Origin: Triparma columacea
Taxonomy: Eukaryota > Sar > Bolidophyceae > Parmales > Triparmaceae
Direction: 5' to 3'
Length of the DNA stretch: 59,735 bases
Assembly (NCBI GenBank): GCA_030267965.1
Contig: BRYA01000022.1
Span: forward strand, 1-59,735
Shown here: piece by piece, positions 22,896 to 34,573 of the stretch
How positions within the stretch are numbered: the stretch's first letter is position 1
Layout: each line of letters begins with the position of its first letter
The notes under the pieces: generated by a model
Seen by the model: the letters and a program-made list of their open reading frames with translations, nothing else
Database searches by the model: none
What the model was told of the DNA's origin: nothing
Made by a program: the position numbers and the translations under genes

Positions 22896-24248
22896 TTAAA
22901 TGTCCTTCTCCTTTTCAAGTTCCTTCGCCGCCATTTCGTGGAACATAGGTTTCCTATACTTGCCTCTTGCAAGTGTCTCCCCCCCGTCCCTGCACAGCCA
23001 TCTTGTGATTTCCCCTACCTTGCTTAGTAGGCTCTTAACCTCACCCTCGCTCGCGGTTCCGGTGCTGTTGAGTAGGTAAGGTAGCTTGATAAGCATCCTG
23101 CAGAAGTGCTCGACGCCGTAGGTGGAGGAGGGGATGGCCTTCTGGTTGGAGCTGAAGTAGGAGGCGTACTGGTGACGCTCGGACTTGTAGAGGAGGAGGG
23201 CTGGGAGGGACTTGTTGAAGTACAGTTTTAGGCCCTGGAGGAAGACCTGGGGGGGGGGGGGGGATGGGGATGGGGATGGGGTGGGGAGGGGTGAGTGGGG
23301 TGGGGTGGGAGGGAACAACGCCAACACCCTACACGAGGATCCCGTATCGTTCGGTTTGTTTTCGTTCGCTTCGCCCCCCCTCCCCTCCCCCCCCCCCCCA
23401 AACCTACTCACATCCCACTTCTTCAAGTCGTCCCCCTTTAAGTTCCCCTTCTTATCCTTCTTGAAGTCCTCCAGGAACTTGTCCACAGTAACCTCAACAG
23501 GCAAGTGCAGCACCTGCCTCCTCGTGCTGTTCTCGTTCTTCATTTCCTCCCAGTCCTCGACGAGCATTTTCTTGATCGGGAACGGCAGGTTTATCCTCAT
23601 TACAGCCTCGTTACCCATGGGTTTCCCGCCCGCGTTTTCGATCGCCCTGAAAGGGTTGACGTTGTCTACCTCGACGAGGCTGTTATTCTCCAGGAACTTC
23701 AACCTCCTCCTCTCGGCCTCCCTTTCCTCGTCCATTTGTTCAAGTTTGTTCATGGCGCTTCCCTCGGGGATGTCATCCTCGACCTGGACCTTTTGCCGCT
23801 TCCCTCCACCGCCCTTGTTGCGGGTCTTCACCTGCTTTACCATCTTGACGATCTTACGGGTCTCCTCGTTGTCGGCGAGGAGGTCGAACTCACCGACCCA
23901 CTTGTCCCAGCGGACGTTCCAGCCGAGGTAGTGGACAAAGTAGCTGTGGGGGGGGGATGTGTTGAGAGGTGAGTGATGGCGCGTGGATTGTACTAAATAA
24001 GGGTAGAATTTGGGGCTCGTTTGGGGCAAACAACAGAACAAGTAAGTGCGCTCTCTCCCCCCATGCTCTCTCTCCCTCCCAAGCCCTCCCTCCCCTCCCA
24101 AGCCCTCCCTCCCCTTTGTTGTCACTCACCGCCACTGTCCATTTGCGAATTGGCGCTTCCTAATAGTGCTGGGGTAAAGCTCCCCAGCCTCTCTGGCAAA
24201 GCACTTGTCACCATTTGAGAACTTTGGTTGTGGTCTTCCTGATTCCAT
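22896..24248 (-). CDS. MRG/EAF3 family chromatin protein
   Basis: Three exons (24248-24130, 23943-23412, 23246-22896) join in phase to 333 residues. The chromo-like barrel is split by intron 1: FSNGDKCFAREAGELYP in exon 1 and YFVHYLGWNVRWDKWV in exon 2. A basic, glycine-rich linker follows, then the MRG domain (LPFPIKKMLVEDWE, FLEDFKKDKKG, LPALLLYKSERHQY, YGVEHFCRMLIKLPYLL). Proteins of this family (MRG15, Eaf3) read methylated histone H3K36 and sit in NuA4 acetyltransferase and Rpd3S-type deacetylase complexes. Intron 2 begins with a run of G and ends with a run of C. A degraded copy of the last exon lies just downstream. Confidence 0.9.
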
Positions 24249-24645
24249 TTTGTTGAAGGCTGTATGGTGTATGTATGGTGTTTGTAGGTGTGTGTATGGT
24301 GTATGATGACCTTTATGACGTATACAAATGTATTAAGCGTATTTAAGGCTCAAATAACGACCAAAATAGAATCCAAAGTTTTGGTGCGTGCCAAAGTGGA
24401 TTTGGAGGAGTGTCTTTTTTGCCTGTTTTTAACTCTAACTTTGATTTAGAGGATACAAGAGGATATAGCAAGATACTTCTTTACGATTTAAGACCTTCTA
24501 AAGTATTGAATACTTCAAACAGAGGAGAAGAAGAGATTTTTATGGTATTTGGGAGGGAGGGTTTTTGAGAGGGAGAAAAAGGAGAAGGCCAAAGAAGACC
24601 CCTGACACGCACAAACATTCAACCAACGTTAATAAATATCACACG
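24249..24645. other. Divergent promoter spacer MRG/SDR
   Basis: Spacer between two divergent starts. A short TGTATGGTGT-type repeat occurs several times at about 24263-24305, near the MRG start. No gene or other structure is evident. Confidence 0.5.
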
Positions 24646-26010
24646 ATGACCTCTCCTGTTCAAAACAAGACCCTTGGTGTGATAACTGGGGCTTCAAGAG
24701 GTTTTGGTCTATCTTTTGCCCTCACCCTCTCCAATCGTCTTGCAGATAACCTGCACTTGCATCTCCTATCACGTAGCCCTCCACCTCCTACCCTTACTGA
24801 CGCTCTTTCATCAAATGGAACGACGTTTTGTCACCATAAGATTGACCTAGCTGACTTGGATCAACTAGAAACAAGCATTACTGTGAGTGCGGGTCGGAGG
24901 GAGACTTTCAGGGAGGAGAGTTGGAGGGGAGGAGGAGGAGGAGGGAGGAGGACGAGGAAGTCGTCGATTGTTCCGATGAAGAGATAACCCATAATGTTTA
25001 TTATCTTATGATATGCGACGTGCATTTCGGAGACACGCGCAATGATATAACGCCAGCAATTCGTAAATGGCTGCCAAACAACCATCCTGAGGAACAAACG
25101 ACACCACACCCTCCTGCTAAGAAAGCCTTCGCCAGCCCTCCTCCCTCCAGATCCTCACCCCTCCCACCTCCCCCTTCCCCCCATCCCTCTCCATCAGTCA
25201 ATCCTCACCGAAGCAAAAGCCAAAACAAAATCTGACAATATAACCAACCACATCCTCCTAAACAATGCCGGTTCCCTCGGTGTCCTCTCCCCCCTATCTT
25301 CAACGACAATAAAGTCAATTTCAGAAAACGTGAACTTCAACCTAATATCCTCCTCCTACATTTCCGCCACCTTCTCAACCTCCTTCCCAACCTCAACAAT
25401 AATAAACGTATCCTCCCTCGCCGCTCTCGAGCCCTTCAAGACCTGGGGATTATACTGCACCTGTAAATCAGCCCGTTCCATGTACCATAAATCCCTCGCA
25501 CTGGAGTGTCCGAGTCTAAGGGTATTGAACTACGCGCCGGGGGCTATGGATACGGACATGCAAGGGGTTATTAGAGGGAGCGAAGGGTGTGATGAGGAAG
25601 TTAGAGAGTACTTTATGAAAAGCAAGGAAGAGGTGAGGGGGGGGGGAAGAGCGAGGGAGTGGGGGGGGAGTTGATATTTTTGCGCTTGTTCCGATGAAGA
25701 GATAACCCACAACTGAGTTTCGTTTATGATATGCGACGTGCATTTCGGAGACACGCGCAATGAATTAACGCCAGCAATCTTTAAATGGCTGCCAAACAAC
25801 CATCCTGAGGAACAAACGACACACCATAAAGATATCCCAAACCAAAACCAGCGGATATGATGATATGCGACGGCTCTCACCTCGCTCGCTCGCCTTCCCA
25901 AACAGGGCACCCTCGTGGACCCCCTTGCCTCGGCATCTAAGCTCACGGATATAATCTTGGACAAGGAGTTCAAAAGCGGCGCCCACATTGACTACTGGGA
26001 CGAAATTTAA
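24646..26010 (+). CDS. Sepiapterin-reductase-like SDR
   Basis: Three exons (24646-24882, 25198-25632, 25906-26010), all phase 0, give 258 residues, the usual size of sepiapterin reductase. Visible short-chain dehydrogenase motifs: nucleotide-binding TGASRGFG near residue 18, NNAGSLG, the catalytic serine in INVSSLAA, and YCTCK as YxxxK. The NYAPGAMDTDMQ segment and the short tail ending HIDYWDEI also match this subfamily. Known role: NADPH-dependent last step of tetrahydrobiopterin synthesis; substrate assignment from sequence alone is probable, not certain. Both introns carry the same 137-140 bp element in the same orientation. Confidence 0.82.
24963..25104. mobile_element. Intronic MITE-like element, copy 1
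   Basis: This lies within intron 1 of the sepiapterin-reductase-like gene. It shares long identical blocks with 25681-25822 in intron 2 (for example TTGTTCCGATGAAGAGATAA and AAATGGCTGCCAAACAACCA). The ends form imperfect terminal inverted repeats: GTCGATTGTTCC at 24963 and GGAACAAACGAC at 25091, 11 of 12 pairing. No coding capacity. Confidence 0.7.
25681..25822. mobile_element. Intronic MITE-like element, copy 2
   Basis: This lies within intron 2 of the same gene, in the same orientation and of the same length as copy 1 (137 bp from TTGTTCC to the end of AAACGACAC). The inner terminal repeat TTGTTCC/GGAACAA is intact, while the outer bases have diverged. Between the copies only a few positions differ, mostly around 25708-25717 and 25765-25785. 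Confidence 0.7.
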
Positions 26011-26054
26011 AAGGTGTGACATTGCACGTTCAAAAAATATACTCCATATAAACA

Positions 26055-28553
26055 CTACCCCCTGTCAGGGTTTACCACCACCCCCCCTGCGCTTGCGCCT
26101 TGATCATATATCCCAGCCCAGTCCTTCAAAAACCCGAACCCTTCCTCCCCCCTCCATTTCCTCTGACTATACGGATTAACCCCATGGTCCAAGAAAAGGC
26201 TAATTTCCTTGCAGTCCGTCGCCCCGGTCTCCCCCTCCCTAACGCACGCCCCCCAAAGCTCCCCCCAAAACTTGAACATATCCTTCGCCGTCTTCCTCAG
26301 CTCCTCCTCCTTCCCCTCCCCCCCCTCCCCAAAGCTATCTTCGCTCAAGCCTTCCAACTCCTTCCCCAAGACCGCAGCTACGACCCCCGCGTTCCTCCAG
26401 CTGCTCCTTGAGATCTCCAACACGCCCTCATCTTCGCTAACGTCCATCAAATATTCGTACGCCCTAATCGCCACCTTGCAGATCCTGACCTTCCTCTTAC
26501 TTTTCCCCCTGAAGCTCACTACGTTGCTCGCGATGTAGTGGCTGGCGCGGAGGAAGTAGTTCTGGTACTTGACTCTCATAACAAGCTCCCAGCTCCCCTC
26601 AACGATGTCGATTGTGGACGCCTTATCGAACCTCCCGACCTTGTCCAAATTATCACCCACCGTCTTCGCAAACTTGTAAAGGTCCACCTCCTCACCAGGC
26701 GCAACCACCTTATCAGCGAGCCCGACAGGTATCCTCTGGTAAACATCCTGGCTGTCATCCCCATGCTTCCAGTCCCCCGCAACGTAAACCTCAGCGTCCT
26801 CCCTTCCCACGTTAACATCAAGGAAGGTCTTCATTGCGAAGCCTGAAGGGTCGTAAGGGTGGTGCCTAGTACCTGGGAACCTTCCGTACGCCCTAACGTT
26901 CGGGAAGTGCTCCAGCTGCATGGGCTTCCACCAGTCGTATGTGATGAGAGGTATCTTCAGCAAGTCAACGTCGGGCCGGAGACCCTCGCACCTCATCATG
27001 TAGTGGAGGGTGTTGCAGTTCATGTCGTCGTTCACCATGAGGGTGGCGTTAGGAGGGATCCCGGAGAGGACGTTGCGGGCGTAGGTTGAGAACACGGAAA
27101 CGTGGGAACGGTCCATTGCCTTGAAGTTCAAAATAAGGGGGACCACGGAAAGAAGGGGAAACACTACGCGGAGGGACCGAGAGACAGGACCGCAGCCGCA
27201 CAGGAGCATACCGGTGCCCGCGCCGCCTATCGCGAAGCCCGCGACTGAGCACTGCTGCCACATGCGCCCCAGGATGTTAAGGTGAAGCTTCGAGAACGTT
27301 AGGTTGGCAAGGTAGTTGAAGAATATCGAGTATCCCACCCAGCACGTCACCACCACGGCCCCCGCCCTATTACCCCTCGCCCCCGCCCCCCACGCGAACC
27401 GAGCCGCAGCGATCCCACCGACGTAAAAAGTGTCCTTATTGAACTGCTGAGCGTTCAACCACAGCCTCTTCATTACCTTGCCCGCGTCCTGCTCCTCTCC
27501 GCTCTCCCACTCACTAGCCAGGACGAACGTGCCGTATTCTTTCCTGAGGAAGTGGGTTAGGAATCCCTCGAGAGTGCTCTGGTCTCCCCAGCCGTCTATC
27601 GCCTTTGCATTTGAACGCACGACGAGGTAAAGGTAGGGCGAGAGGCCGACGAGGGTCGCAGCTGCGGTTGCGGCGAGAGTTTTGACGTCCCTCTCGAGCA
27701 GGGCTCGCTCCATGCTTGTAGCCACGGCCAGCACGCACACAATCACAAAGATGCTGCTCGTGTGCTGGTTGCACATGCACAGACCGCAAAGCAGACCACC
27801 CAGCACTGAGAGGCCCCTCTGCGAATCGTTGAGACACTTAGGGTCCGTCTGAGAGGCCATGAACTTGGCAGTCGTCATGAGCAAGAGGCTGCAGAGGAGG
27901 TTGTTGAGGGGGAACACCTCAAGCTGGGTGGAATACTCCCAAATACCAACAGAGAAGCCGAACATTGAGGCGAACGTCATGCAGGCGTAAAACTTATAGG
28001 TGGGGAGCGGCTGAAGTGGTTTTGGGGTGGGAGGTTGGGGGGAGGGTGTGGGAGGGGTTTTTGGCCCGTCCAACCCGCTTTTCTTTCCCCCTCCCTTTTT
28101 CTTCTTCTTCCCTCCCCTTCCATTACCATCCCCACCACTAGCAGATTCGAGCTCCTTGATGATATCCTCCACACTCCCCCCCCCCCCCCTCTCCTCCACA
28201 CCAGCCCCGAACTTCTCCATAGTCTGCGAAAGCAGCACCCCACAAAGAAAAACACTCGTACTCGCCAGCGCACCTAGAAGCGCGTTAAATCCATTCAGAA
28301 CCAGCGCCGGTGGGCCCCAATCCTCCCCGACAACTCTCAGCACCGCCCCGTTCAGCAGCAGCAGGAGGGGGTAACCTGGGGGGTGGCTTGTACTCTGTGT
28401 GCAAGCCGTAGCTACAAGCTCACCAGAGTCACCACCGCCAACGGAACGGAACATTGTGGCAGAGTATACGGACAAAGTGGCTACAAAGAAGGACACTGTC
28501 ACTGACCATTGCGAAGGCGTAAGAGAAGGGAGAGGAGAATGGTATCGTAGCAT
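26055..28553 (-). CDS. TMEM260: TMEM260-type (DUF2723) mannosyltransferase
   Basis: One exon, 832 residues from the ATG at 28553. The N-terminus has the family signature GGGDSGELVATA followed by HPPGYPLLLLL (residues about 39-65) between the first membrane helices, as in GT-C glycosyltransferases where the acidic residues of the first loop are catalytic. Further membrane segments run to about residue 430. The soluble C-terminal half contains NDDMNCNTLHYMM and LKIPLITYDWWKP. TMEM260 transfers O-mannose to folded extracellular (IPT-type) domains of surface receptors in the ER. A lysine/glycine/proline-rich low-complexity insert (residues about 118-180) interrupts the membrane part. Confidence 0.85.
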   Translation of the reverse strand: MLRYHSPLPSLTPSQWSVTVSFFVATLSVYSATMFRSVGGGDSGELVATACTQSTSHPPGYPLLLLLNGAVLRVVGEDWGPPALVLNGFNALLGALASTSVFLCGVLLSQTMEKFGAGVEERGGGGSVEDIIKELESASGGDGNGRGGKKKKKGGGKKSGLDGPKTPPTPSPQPPTPKPLQPLPTYKFYACMTFASMFGFSVGIWEYSTQLEVFPLNNLLCSLLLMTTAKFMASQTDPKCLNDSQRGLSVLGGLLCGLCMCNQHTSSIFVIVCVLAVATSMERALLERDVKTLAATAAATLVGLSPYLYLVVRSNAKAIDGWGDQSTLEGFLTHFLRKEYGTFVLASEWESGEEQDAGKVMKRLWLNAQQFNKDTFYVGGIAAARFAWGAGARGNRAGAVVVTCWVGYSIFFNYLANLTFSKLHLNILGRMWQQCSVAGFAIGGAGTGMLLCGCGPVSRSLRVVFPLLSVVPLILNFKAMDRSHVSVFSTYARNVLSGIPPNATLMVNDDMNCNTLHYMMRCEGLRPDVDLLKIPLITYDWWKPMQLEHFPNVRAYGRFPGTRHHPYDPSGFAMKTFLDVNVGREDAEVYVAGDWKHGDDSQDVYQRIPVGLADKVVAPGEEVDLYKFAKTVGDNLDKVGRFDKASTIDIVEGSWELVMRVKYQNYFLRASHYIASNVVSFRGKSKRKVRICKVAIRAYEYLMDVSEDEGVLEISRSSWRNAGVVAAVLGKELEGLSEDSFGEGGEGKEEELRKTAKDMFKFWGELWGACVREGETGATDCKEISLFLDHGVNPYSQRKWRGEEGFGFLKDWAGIYDQGASAGGVVVNPDRG

Positions 28554-28722
28554 GGTTTGGAGGGGGGGGGGTGGAAAAGTTGATTCAGAATAAGGCACGA
28601 AACACTGAAGGGTAATATTGGCCGCGCACCGTCAGATTACAGCGGAGTATGGGAAGGAAAAGGCCTGTCGGCGTCGAATTGAAAAGCTGTAAAATCTTCA
28701 AAATCCCTTTTTCTTCAGGAAT

Positions 28723-29478
28723 ATGAAAGTATCGTTACTCGCCCTCTTACCGAGCGTCACGTACTGCTTCACCAATAGCGCATTGATTCATAAACCCAAA
28801 ACCTCCGTATCCCTCTCAGCTGAAAAAATGCCCATGCCACCTACCTCAGCCGAGTCGCCTCATGTCCCCTCAAACACGCTCCCTACTGCCTTCCCTACTG
28901 CCTTCTTTACAAAATCAATACAGACGTCACTTCTGTCCCTCTCACTTTTCCTCATTCCAACTGTCTCCCTCGCAGATGGTCAAACAAAGGAGTTCAAGCT
29001 CCCCCCTGTCGACACCTCCGACAAGTCCCGTTGCCAGATAAAAGGAAGCGCGATAGGTCAGGCGAACGCCGCCCGCGATAAGCTCTACGATCTCCGCCTC
29101 TGCAATCTTGCCGGAAGTAAGGCCGGAGGCTTCGATTTAAGTGGTGTTATCATGACCGACACTGATGTGTCTGGGAGTGACTTTGTGGAGACGCAGTTCT
29201 CAAAGGGTTACCTACACGACTCTAATTTCCAGGGGGCAGACTTCACGAATGGCATCATCGACAGGGCGTCCTTCTTCAAGAGCGACCTCCGCCAGGCCGT
29301 GTTTCACAATGCCGTCTTGACTGGCACTTCCTTTGAGGGCGCCAACGTCGAGGGGGCGGACTTCAGCGATGCCTACATTGGGGACTTTGACATCCGAAAC
29401 CTTTGCAAGAACCCAACGCTGAAGGGGACGAACGAAAAGACAGGGATGGAGACTAGGATCTCGGTGGGTTGCAAGTAG
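28723..29478 (+). CDS. Pentapeptide-repeat thylakoid lumen protein
   Basis: One exon, 251 residues, with a clear ATG. The targeting region has a signal peptide with a cleavage-like site before F (TYCFTN), a Ser/Pro/Thr-rich transit segment, and a second hydrophobic stretch (LLSLSLFLIPTVSLADG) that fits a thylakoid transfer signal cut after the A of SLA. The mature domain has A(D/N)(L/F)xx pentapeptide turns: FDLSGVIMTDTDVSGSDF, NFQGADFTNG, SFEGANVEGADF. The length and the terminal KNPTLKGTNEKTG resemble lumenal pentapeptide proteins of plants and algae. No enzymatic motif is seen. Confidence 0.82.
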   Translation: MKVSLLALLPSVTYCFTNSALIHKPKTSVSLSAEKMPMPPTSAESPHVPSNTLPTAFPTAFFTKSIQTSLLSLSLFLIPTVSLADGQTKEFKLPPVDTSDKSRCQIKGSAIGQANAARDKLYDLRLCNLAGSKAGGFDLSGVIMTDTDVSGSDFVETQFSKGYLHDSNFQGADFTNGIIDRASFFKSDLRQAVFHNAVLTGTSFEGANVEGADFSDAYIGDFDIRNLCKNPTLKGTNEKTGMETRISVGCK

Positions 29479-29648
29479 CCGAGACTTTGGCGAGACGAAA
29501 AAGGCTTTACTCAAACGCCTAAGAGCTTTAAAACTGTAGCAATAAATAAACCCTCCACCTCCCCGCCCCTAAATTCAACCACATTGTTTATCTATAAATC
29601 TGTACTGTGCAAATTAATTAAGTCCCTAGTCCCTATTTTGTTATGTGC

Positions 29649-31723
29649 TCACTTAACTCTGTTTCCAGCTCTTGGTCCCTTACCCTTTCTGCTGCTTCCC
29701 CCACTAGGAGGCACGGGCTGCTTGTTCGCGACCGGACTAGCCTGCATGATTTCATCCACCTTGCTTGACTTAGCTTGTGTAAGATCCACCGTGCTAGAGG
29801 TTGGGGCAGGTTCCATTTTGGGCAGCGGGGTGGTGTTGCCTTCCTCAACGTTAGGCGCCGCCGTCGGTATCTTTATCGTGCCTATTGTTAGCCCCGCTAT
29901 CATGTTGTCATCTCCCTGTTTTTGCGGCCCACTGCTTGCCTTGTTGCCCTGGGCGTTGGTGGTGCGCTGTGCTGCAGCCCTGTTGGCCTCCCTCATTTGA
30001 CGGAGAGACTTTTTGCCATTGTTAGCGGCTTGGCGAGCGGACCCGGCGCTCGTCAAGGAGCTAGTAGCCGGGGCGGGAACGGCAACGACTTCTATCACGT
30101 TGCTGCCGTTCTGAATGGAAAGGTCGGGTTGGGGTAGGGCTTTGGGCGGCGCGTTGTCGTTACCACCACCGTTATTGGCCGCCGCGTTGGCAGCCCTCCT
30201 GCTGGCCCTTGCCCTCGCCCTTTTCACGCTCTCCTCTCTCTCCCTCTTCGCCTCCTTGGTCAAGAACTCAATGACCCTGATAACCTGATCCCTCTGCATC
30301 TGCGTTTGCGGCGACCCTACGTTGATGGGGATGCGGCGGAGGTCGTGGACAAACTGGCAGTACCTGAGGGCCTCGAATGCCGACATGTTGTACATGAGAT
30401 GGAGCATGATGCATATTGCGGTGCCGGTTCGCCCGTGCCCGCCCCAGCAGTGCAAATATATTACCTCTCCCCGACCTGAGGAGGGGAGCGAGGGGAGAGG
30501 GTGAGGAGGGCGAAATAAGGAGCAAGAGCTTAGGCTGCGAGGAGAGATAATACGTGGGCAGAGAACAACACACACATCACAGCTTTGTGGCATGATTTTT
30601 CTTCTTGCCCATCGTCACCAATGTCCTCAACTTTCCCATCTTACCTAGCCTTGCCACCAGGTTCTTGCATAGCTGTATGATAGTGTTGTCGTCCGTCACG
30701 CTGCAGTCTACAATTGGTACGTGCACGAAGTCTAATTTCTCGGAGGTCGTGACGTTGGCGTACTGGGCGGCCGTCTGGTCGGGCTGTGCGAGTTTCCGCA
30801 TTTGGTCGACGTGCGCTATTATTTCTACGGCGTCCTTGTAATAAGGTCGAATGGCCCTCCCGGAGCGCCACATTTCCTCGGTGACCGAGGCGTCGGGGTA
30901 CTCTACTTGGAGGCAACAAAAGGTGGTGATTTTTTGGGTGAGGATGCTCCAGAGGAGGTTCATGTTCTCGTCATCGTCGGCTACTCCGGGGTAAGCCCCC
31001 ACGAGGAGCTTGCCTAACATGACCCAGTTGGATTCGGTGGTTGGGCCCACATACTGAGGGGTGTGGGGAGAAGGAGGAGGGGTGAGACTGAGAAGAGGAC
31101 CCCCTACAGCCCACTACAACGTAAGAACCCCCCCCCCCTCACCTGCTCCCTCTTACTGTCAATCGTGTCGAAATTCTCTAGTGGCGGGAACTGCATCGCT
31201 GCCTTGTGCTCTGTTTCGTGAGCCGGAGAAGGGAGGTGGGGACCTCCTTCCAGGGGAGGCGTTACGCGACGCTTGCTCGAGGGCGGGTTGTTGGTACTAT
31301 CGGAGGGGGGGATTTGAAGGGTGCCAGGAGGAGAAGAGGGGGAGGAGGCGGGAGCAGGGCGCTTTTGGGGTGTGCTTGAGGGAGGGAGGTGGGGGAGGGA
31401 AGAGGTTAGAAAGCTGGCATGAAACTCTCGTAAGAAACACACAACAATACAGAAAGAAGCGATCCCGGCATTTCCACCGGAAAAAAACACGAAAATATCG
31501 CACAGTGCCTGCATTCTGTATCTCTGACCTCTCACCTCGAAGTTGTTTGGGCTGCAGGGACAGTTTTTAGGTTGACATCGGCACCACCAACGCTTGCGAA
31601 TTTCTCCTGATTCGGAGCCTCAATCGGACGATTCTTCATCCCTGCGACATCGGCCACTGCCTGGGGTTCCTTGCCACCCACAGTCACGAAGGGTGGTGAT
31701 GGAGAGGGGGTCTCTCCCTTCAT
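29649..31723 (-). CDS. Protein tyrosine/dual-specificity phosphatase
   Basis: Four exons by eye (31723-31536, 31374-31143, 31053-30645, 30475-29649) join in phase to 551 residues. The first 140 residues are proline/serine-rich. The phosphatase domain starts near TESNWVMLGKLLVGAYPG and carries the P-loop HCWGGHGRTG, with catalytic C286 and R292 in the CX5R arrangement; an upstream VPIVDCSVTDD may supply the general acid. After the domain a long basic alpha-helix (EAKREREESVKRARARASRR) leads into a disordered Ala/Asn/Pro-rich tail. The substrate is unknown. Intron 2 opens with a G-run and closes with a C-run. The ATG at 31723 is the first usable one; the 5' exons are less certain than the catalytic exon. 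Confidence 0.8.
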
Positions 31724-32914
<1,191 letters not shown>

Positions 32915-33211
32915 ATCCGGAAAAAGAAATGTCGTTGCGGCAAGTAAGGAAGGGAAGTTTTGTGGGTCGTCGAGTGCGATTAGCACGAGTGTGCATGTAG
33001 TGGAGGAACAGGAATGTGGTGGAGGAGGGGGTTACGAGGAGGCGGAATGGTAATGGACAATATTGCCTTTTTTATAGACAAAACTTATGTCAGTTTTCTT
33101 ATACCCCCCTTGCCACCTGCCGCCAGGCTTCGTTCTGCCGTCTTTCTCATCTTCCTCACCAACTCTTCTTCTCCCCAGCACCAAAATAAGTGCCCCTTCA
33201 CCTCAACCACC

Positions 33212-34284
33212 ATGCCGACGATCGAGGAGCCCCAGACTTCCACGAAGGCGAAGCTCGATGCCGTTATCGGCACCTTCCAGGAGTTCGACACCACAATGCG
33301 GATAGGCACCAGGTAGGTTCCACTCCCTTCCCAACTTTCGGTTGGGGTTTTGGCACTGTGATTTGTACAGAGTGGGGATTTTAGAGAGGATTCGGGACTA
33401 ATTTTGGACGTGAAGGGTTGTAATCTCCTCTAGCAGCAGTTCATAACCAGGAATAAAACATGAGAGGTCCCAATTTATCCCCCCCTCTCCCTGGCCTCCC
33501 CGAACTTCTCCTGTGCTCCCCCTCCTCCCTCCCCCCTCCTCCCCCCCCCTGACCCCCCCCCCCCTCCCGCTCTCCCACCTCCCCGCTCGTCACCCCCCTT
33601 ACCTCCAGGCAACGGCGGGAGAAGGATGAGCATCGTGTTGCTGAGCTTCGGGTGGAAATGGGTAAAATGGAAAAGTCATTGACGGCTGAGGTGAAGCGAA
33701 GGATCGAAATGAACAAATCCATCCAAGCGTGGTGCGAGCAGCAGATCGTCGCGATGAAGGTTCAGTTCGAGGAGGCGATAGAGGAGAGGACTGTCAAAAT
33801 ACATGAGAGGCTAGAGGTTTTGGCGGATAGGATCACCGATTTGAATGTCAGATTTGAGGAGGAGAAGGTCAGGATCCCTGCAGACATTGAGCGGAGGGGC
33901 AGGGAGCTCGCGGAAATGCTAAGACTCTTCCAGGAGGAGTTCAATGTGGAGAAGAGGGAGAGACTGGAGAGGGAGGCTCGGATTGAGAAGCAGCTCGACG
34001 ACCATGAGCACGAGGTCGCGGGAAAGTTCGAGGTAGAGAGGACGGAGAGGGAGAAGAGGTACATCGAGCTGGCCCGGATCATCGAGACGAACGAGAAGTC
34101 CAGGATAAAGGCGGACGGCAAGTTCCAGGAGGTTGTCAAGGAGGAGCTCCAATCCCTCCATAACCAGATCCACATCGAGGCTCAGGTCAGGGAGAGGGAG
34201 GACGACGAGATCGTCGAGGCCCTGAATAGATACACCGCCAAGCTCCAGAGCAGTCTCAAAATTATCAACAGCACCAACACATAA
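33212..34284 (+). CDS. SF-assemblin / beta-giardin family protein
   Basis: Two exons (33212-33312, 33609-34284) give 258 residues. After a short head (MPTIEEPQTS) nearly the whole protein is coiled coil with regular heptads: RREKDEHRVAELRVEMGKME, EEKVRIPADIERRGRELAEM, DDHEHEVAGKFEVERTEREK. The IPADIERR element and overall length match SF-assemblins, which form the striated microtubule-associated fibres of flagellar basal-body roots. The intron is 296 bp and its last 130 bases are dominated by C-runs. Confidence 0.9.
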
Positions 34285-34410
34285 AGGTATGGATGCGGGG
34301 ATTAGAAGACGAGGTGAAGAGGAGGATGGAGGAGGGTGAGGGGATCGGGATTTGCAACGTAATCAAGGAGATTCTTTGTTGGTGGAGCGAGAAAAGAATT
34401 TAGTTAGTGC

Positions 34411-34463
34411 CAAGCCTTTTTGCTCTTCTTGAACCTGGCCTCGGGGGCATTGGCCGCGTCGCA
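34411..34463 (-). repeat. Degenerate fragment of RRP12 coding sequence
   Basis: About 50 bp (GCCTTTTTGCTCTT...GGCCGCGTC) match 34741-34787 inside the RRP12 gene, same orientation, with a 3-bp insertion and a few changes. It lies 110 bp beyond the RRP12 stop and is therefore a displaced copy of part of its C-terminal coding region. Confidence 0.75.
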
Positions 34464-34476
34464 AGTTAGGCCGATA

Positions 34477-34556
34477 GAGCGGACGGGTTAACATGCGGAC
34501 ACGGACGTTAACGAAGGGAAGATTAGGGCAAAACAAATACCAGAACGTTCTTTGAA
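34477..34556. repeat. Dispersed 80-bp repeat, copy 1 (inverted to 43100-43182)
   Basis: The reverse complement of this segment aligns along its length with 43100-43182. Shared blocks on the other strand are AAGAACGTTCTG, TTTTGCCCTAAT, CCTTCGTTAACGT versus CCTTCCTTAACGT (nearly), and ATGTTAACCCGTCC. Both copies lie just beyond gene 3' ends (RRP12, UBE2K-like). Confidence 0.75.
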
Positions 34557-34573
34557 AAACCCCGCTTTGAACC

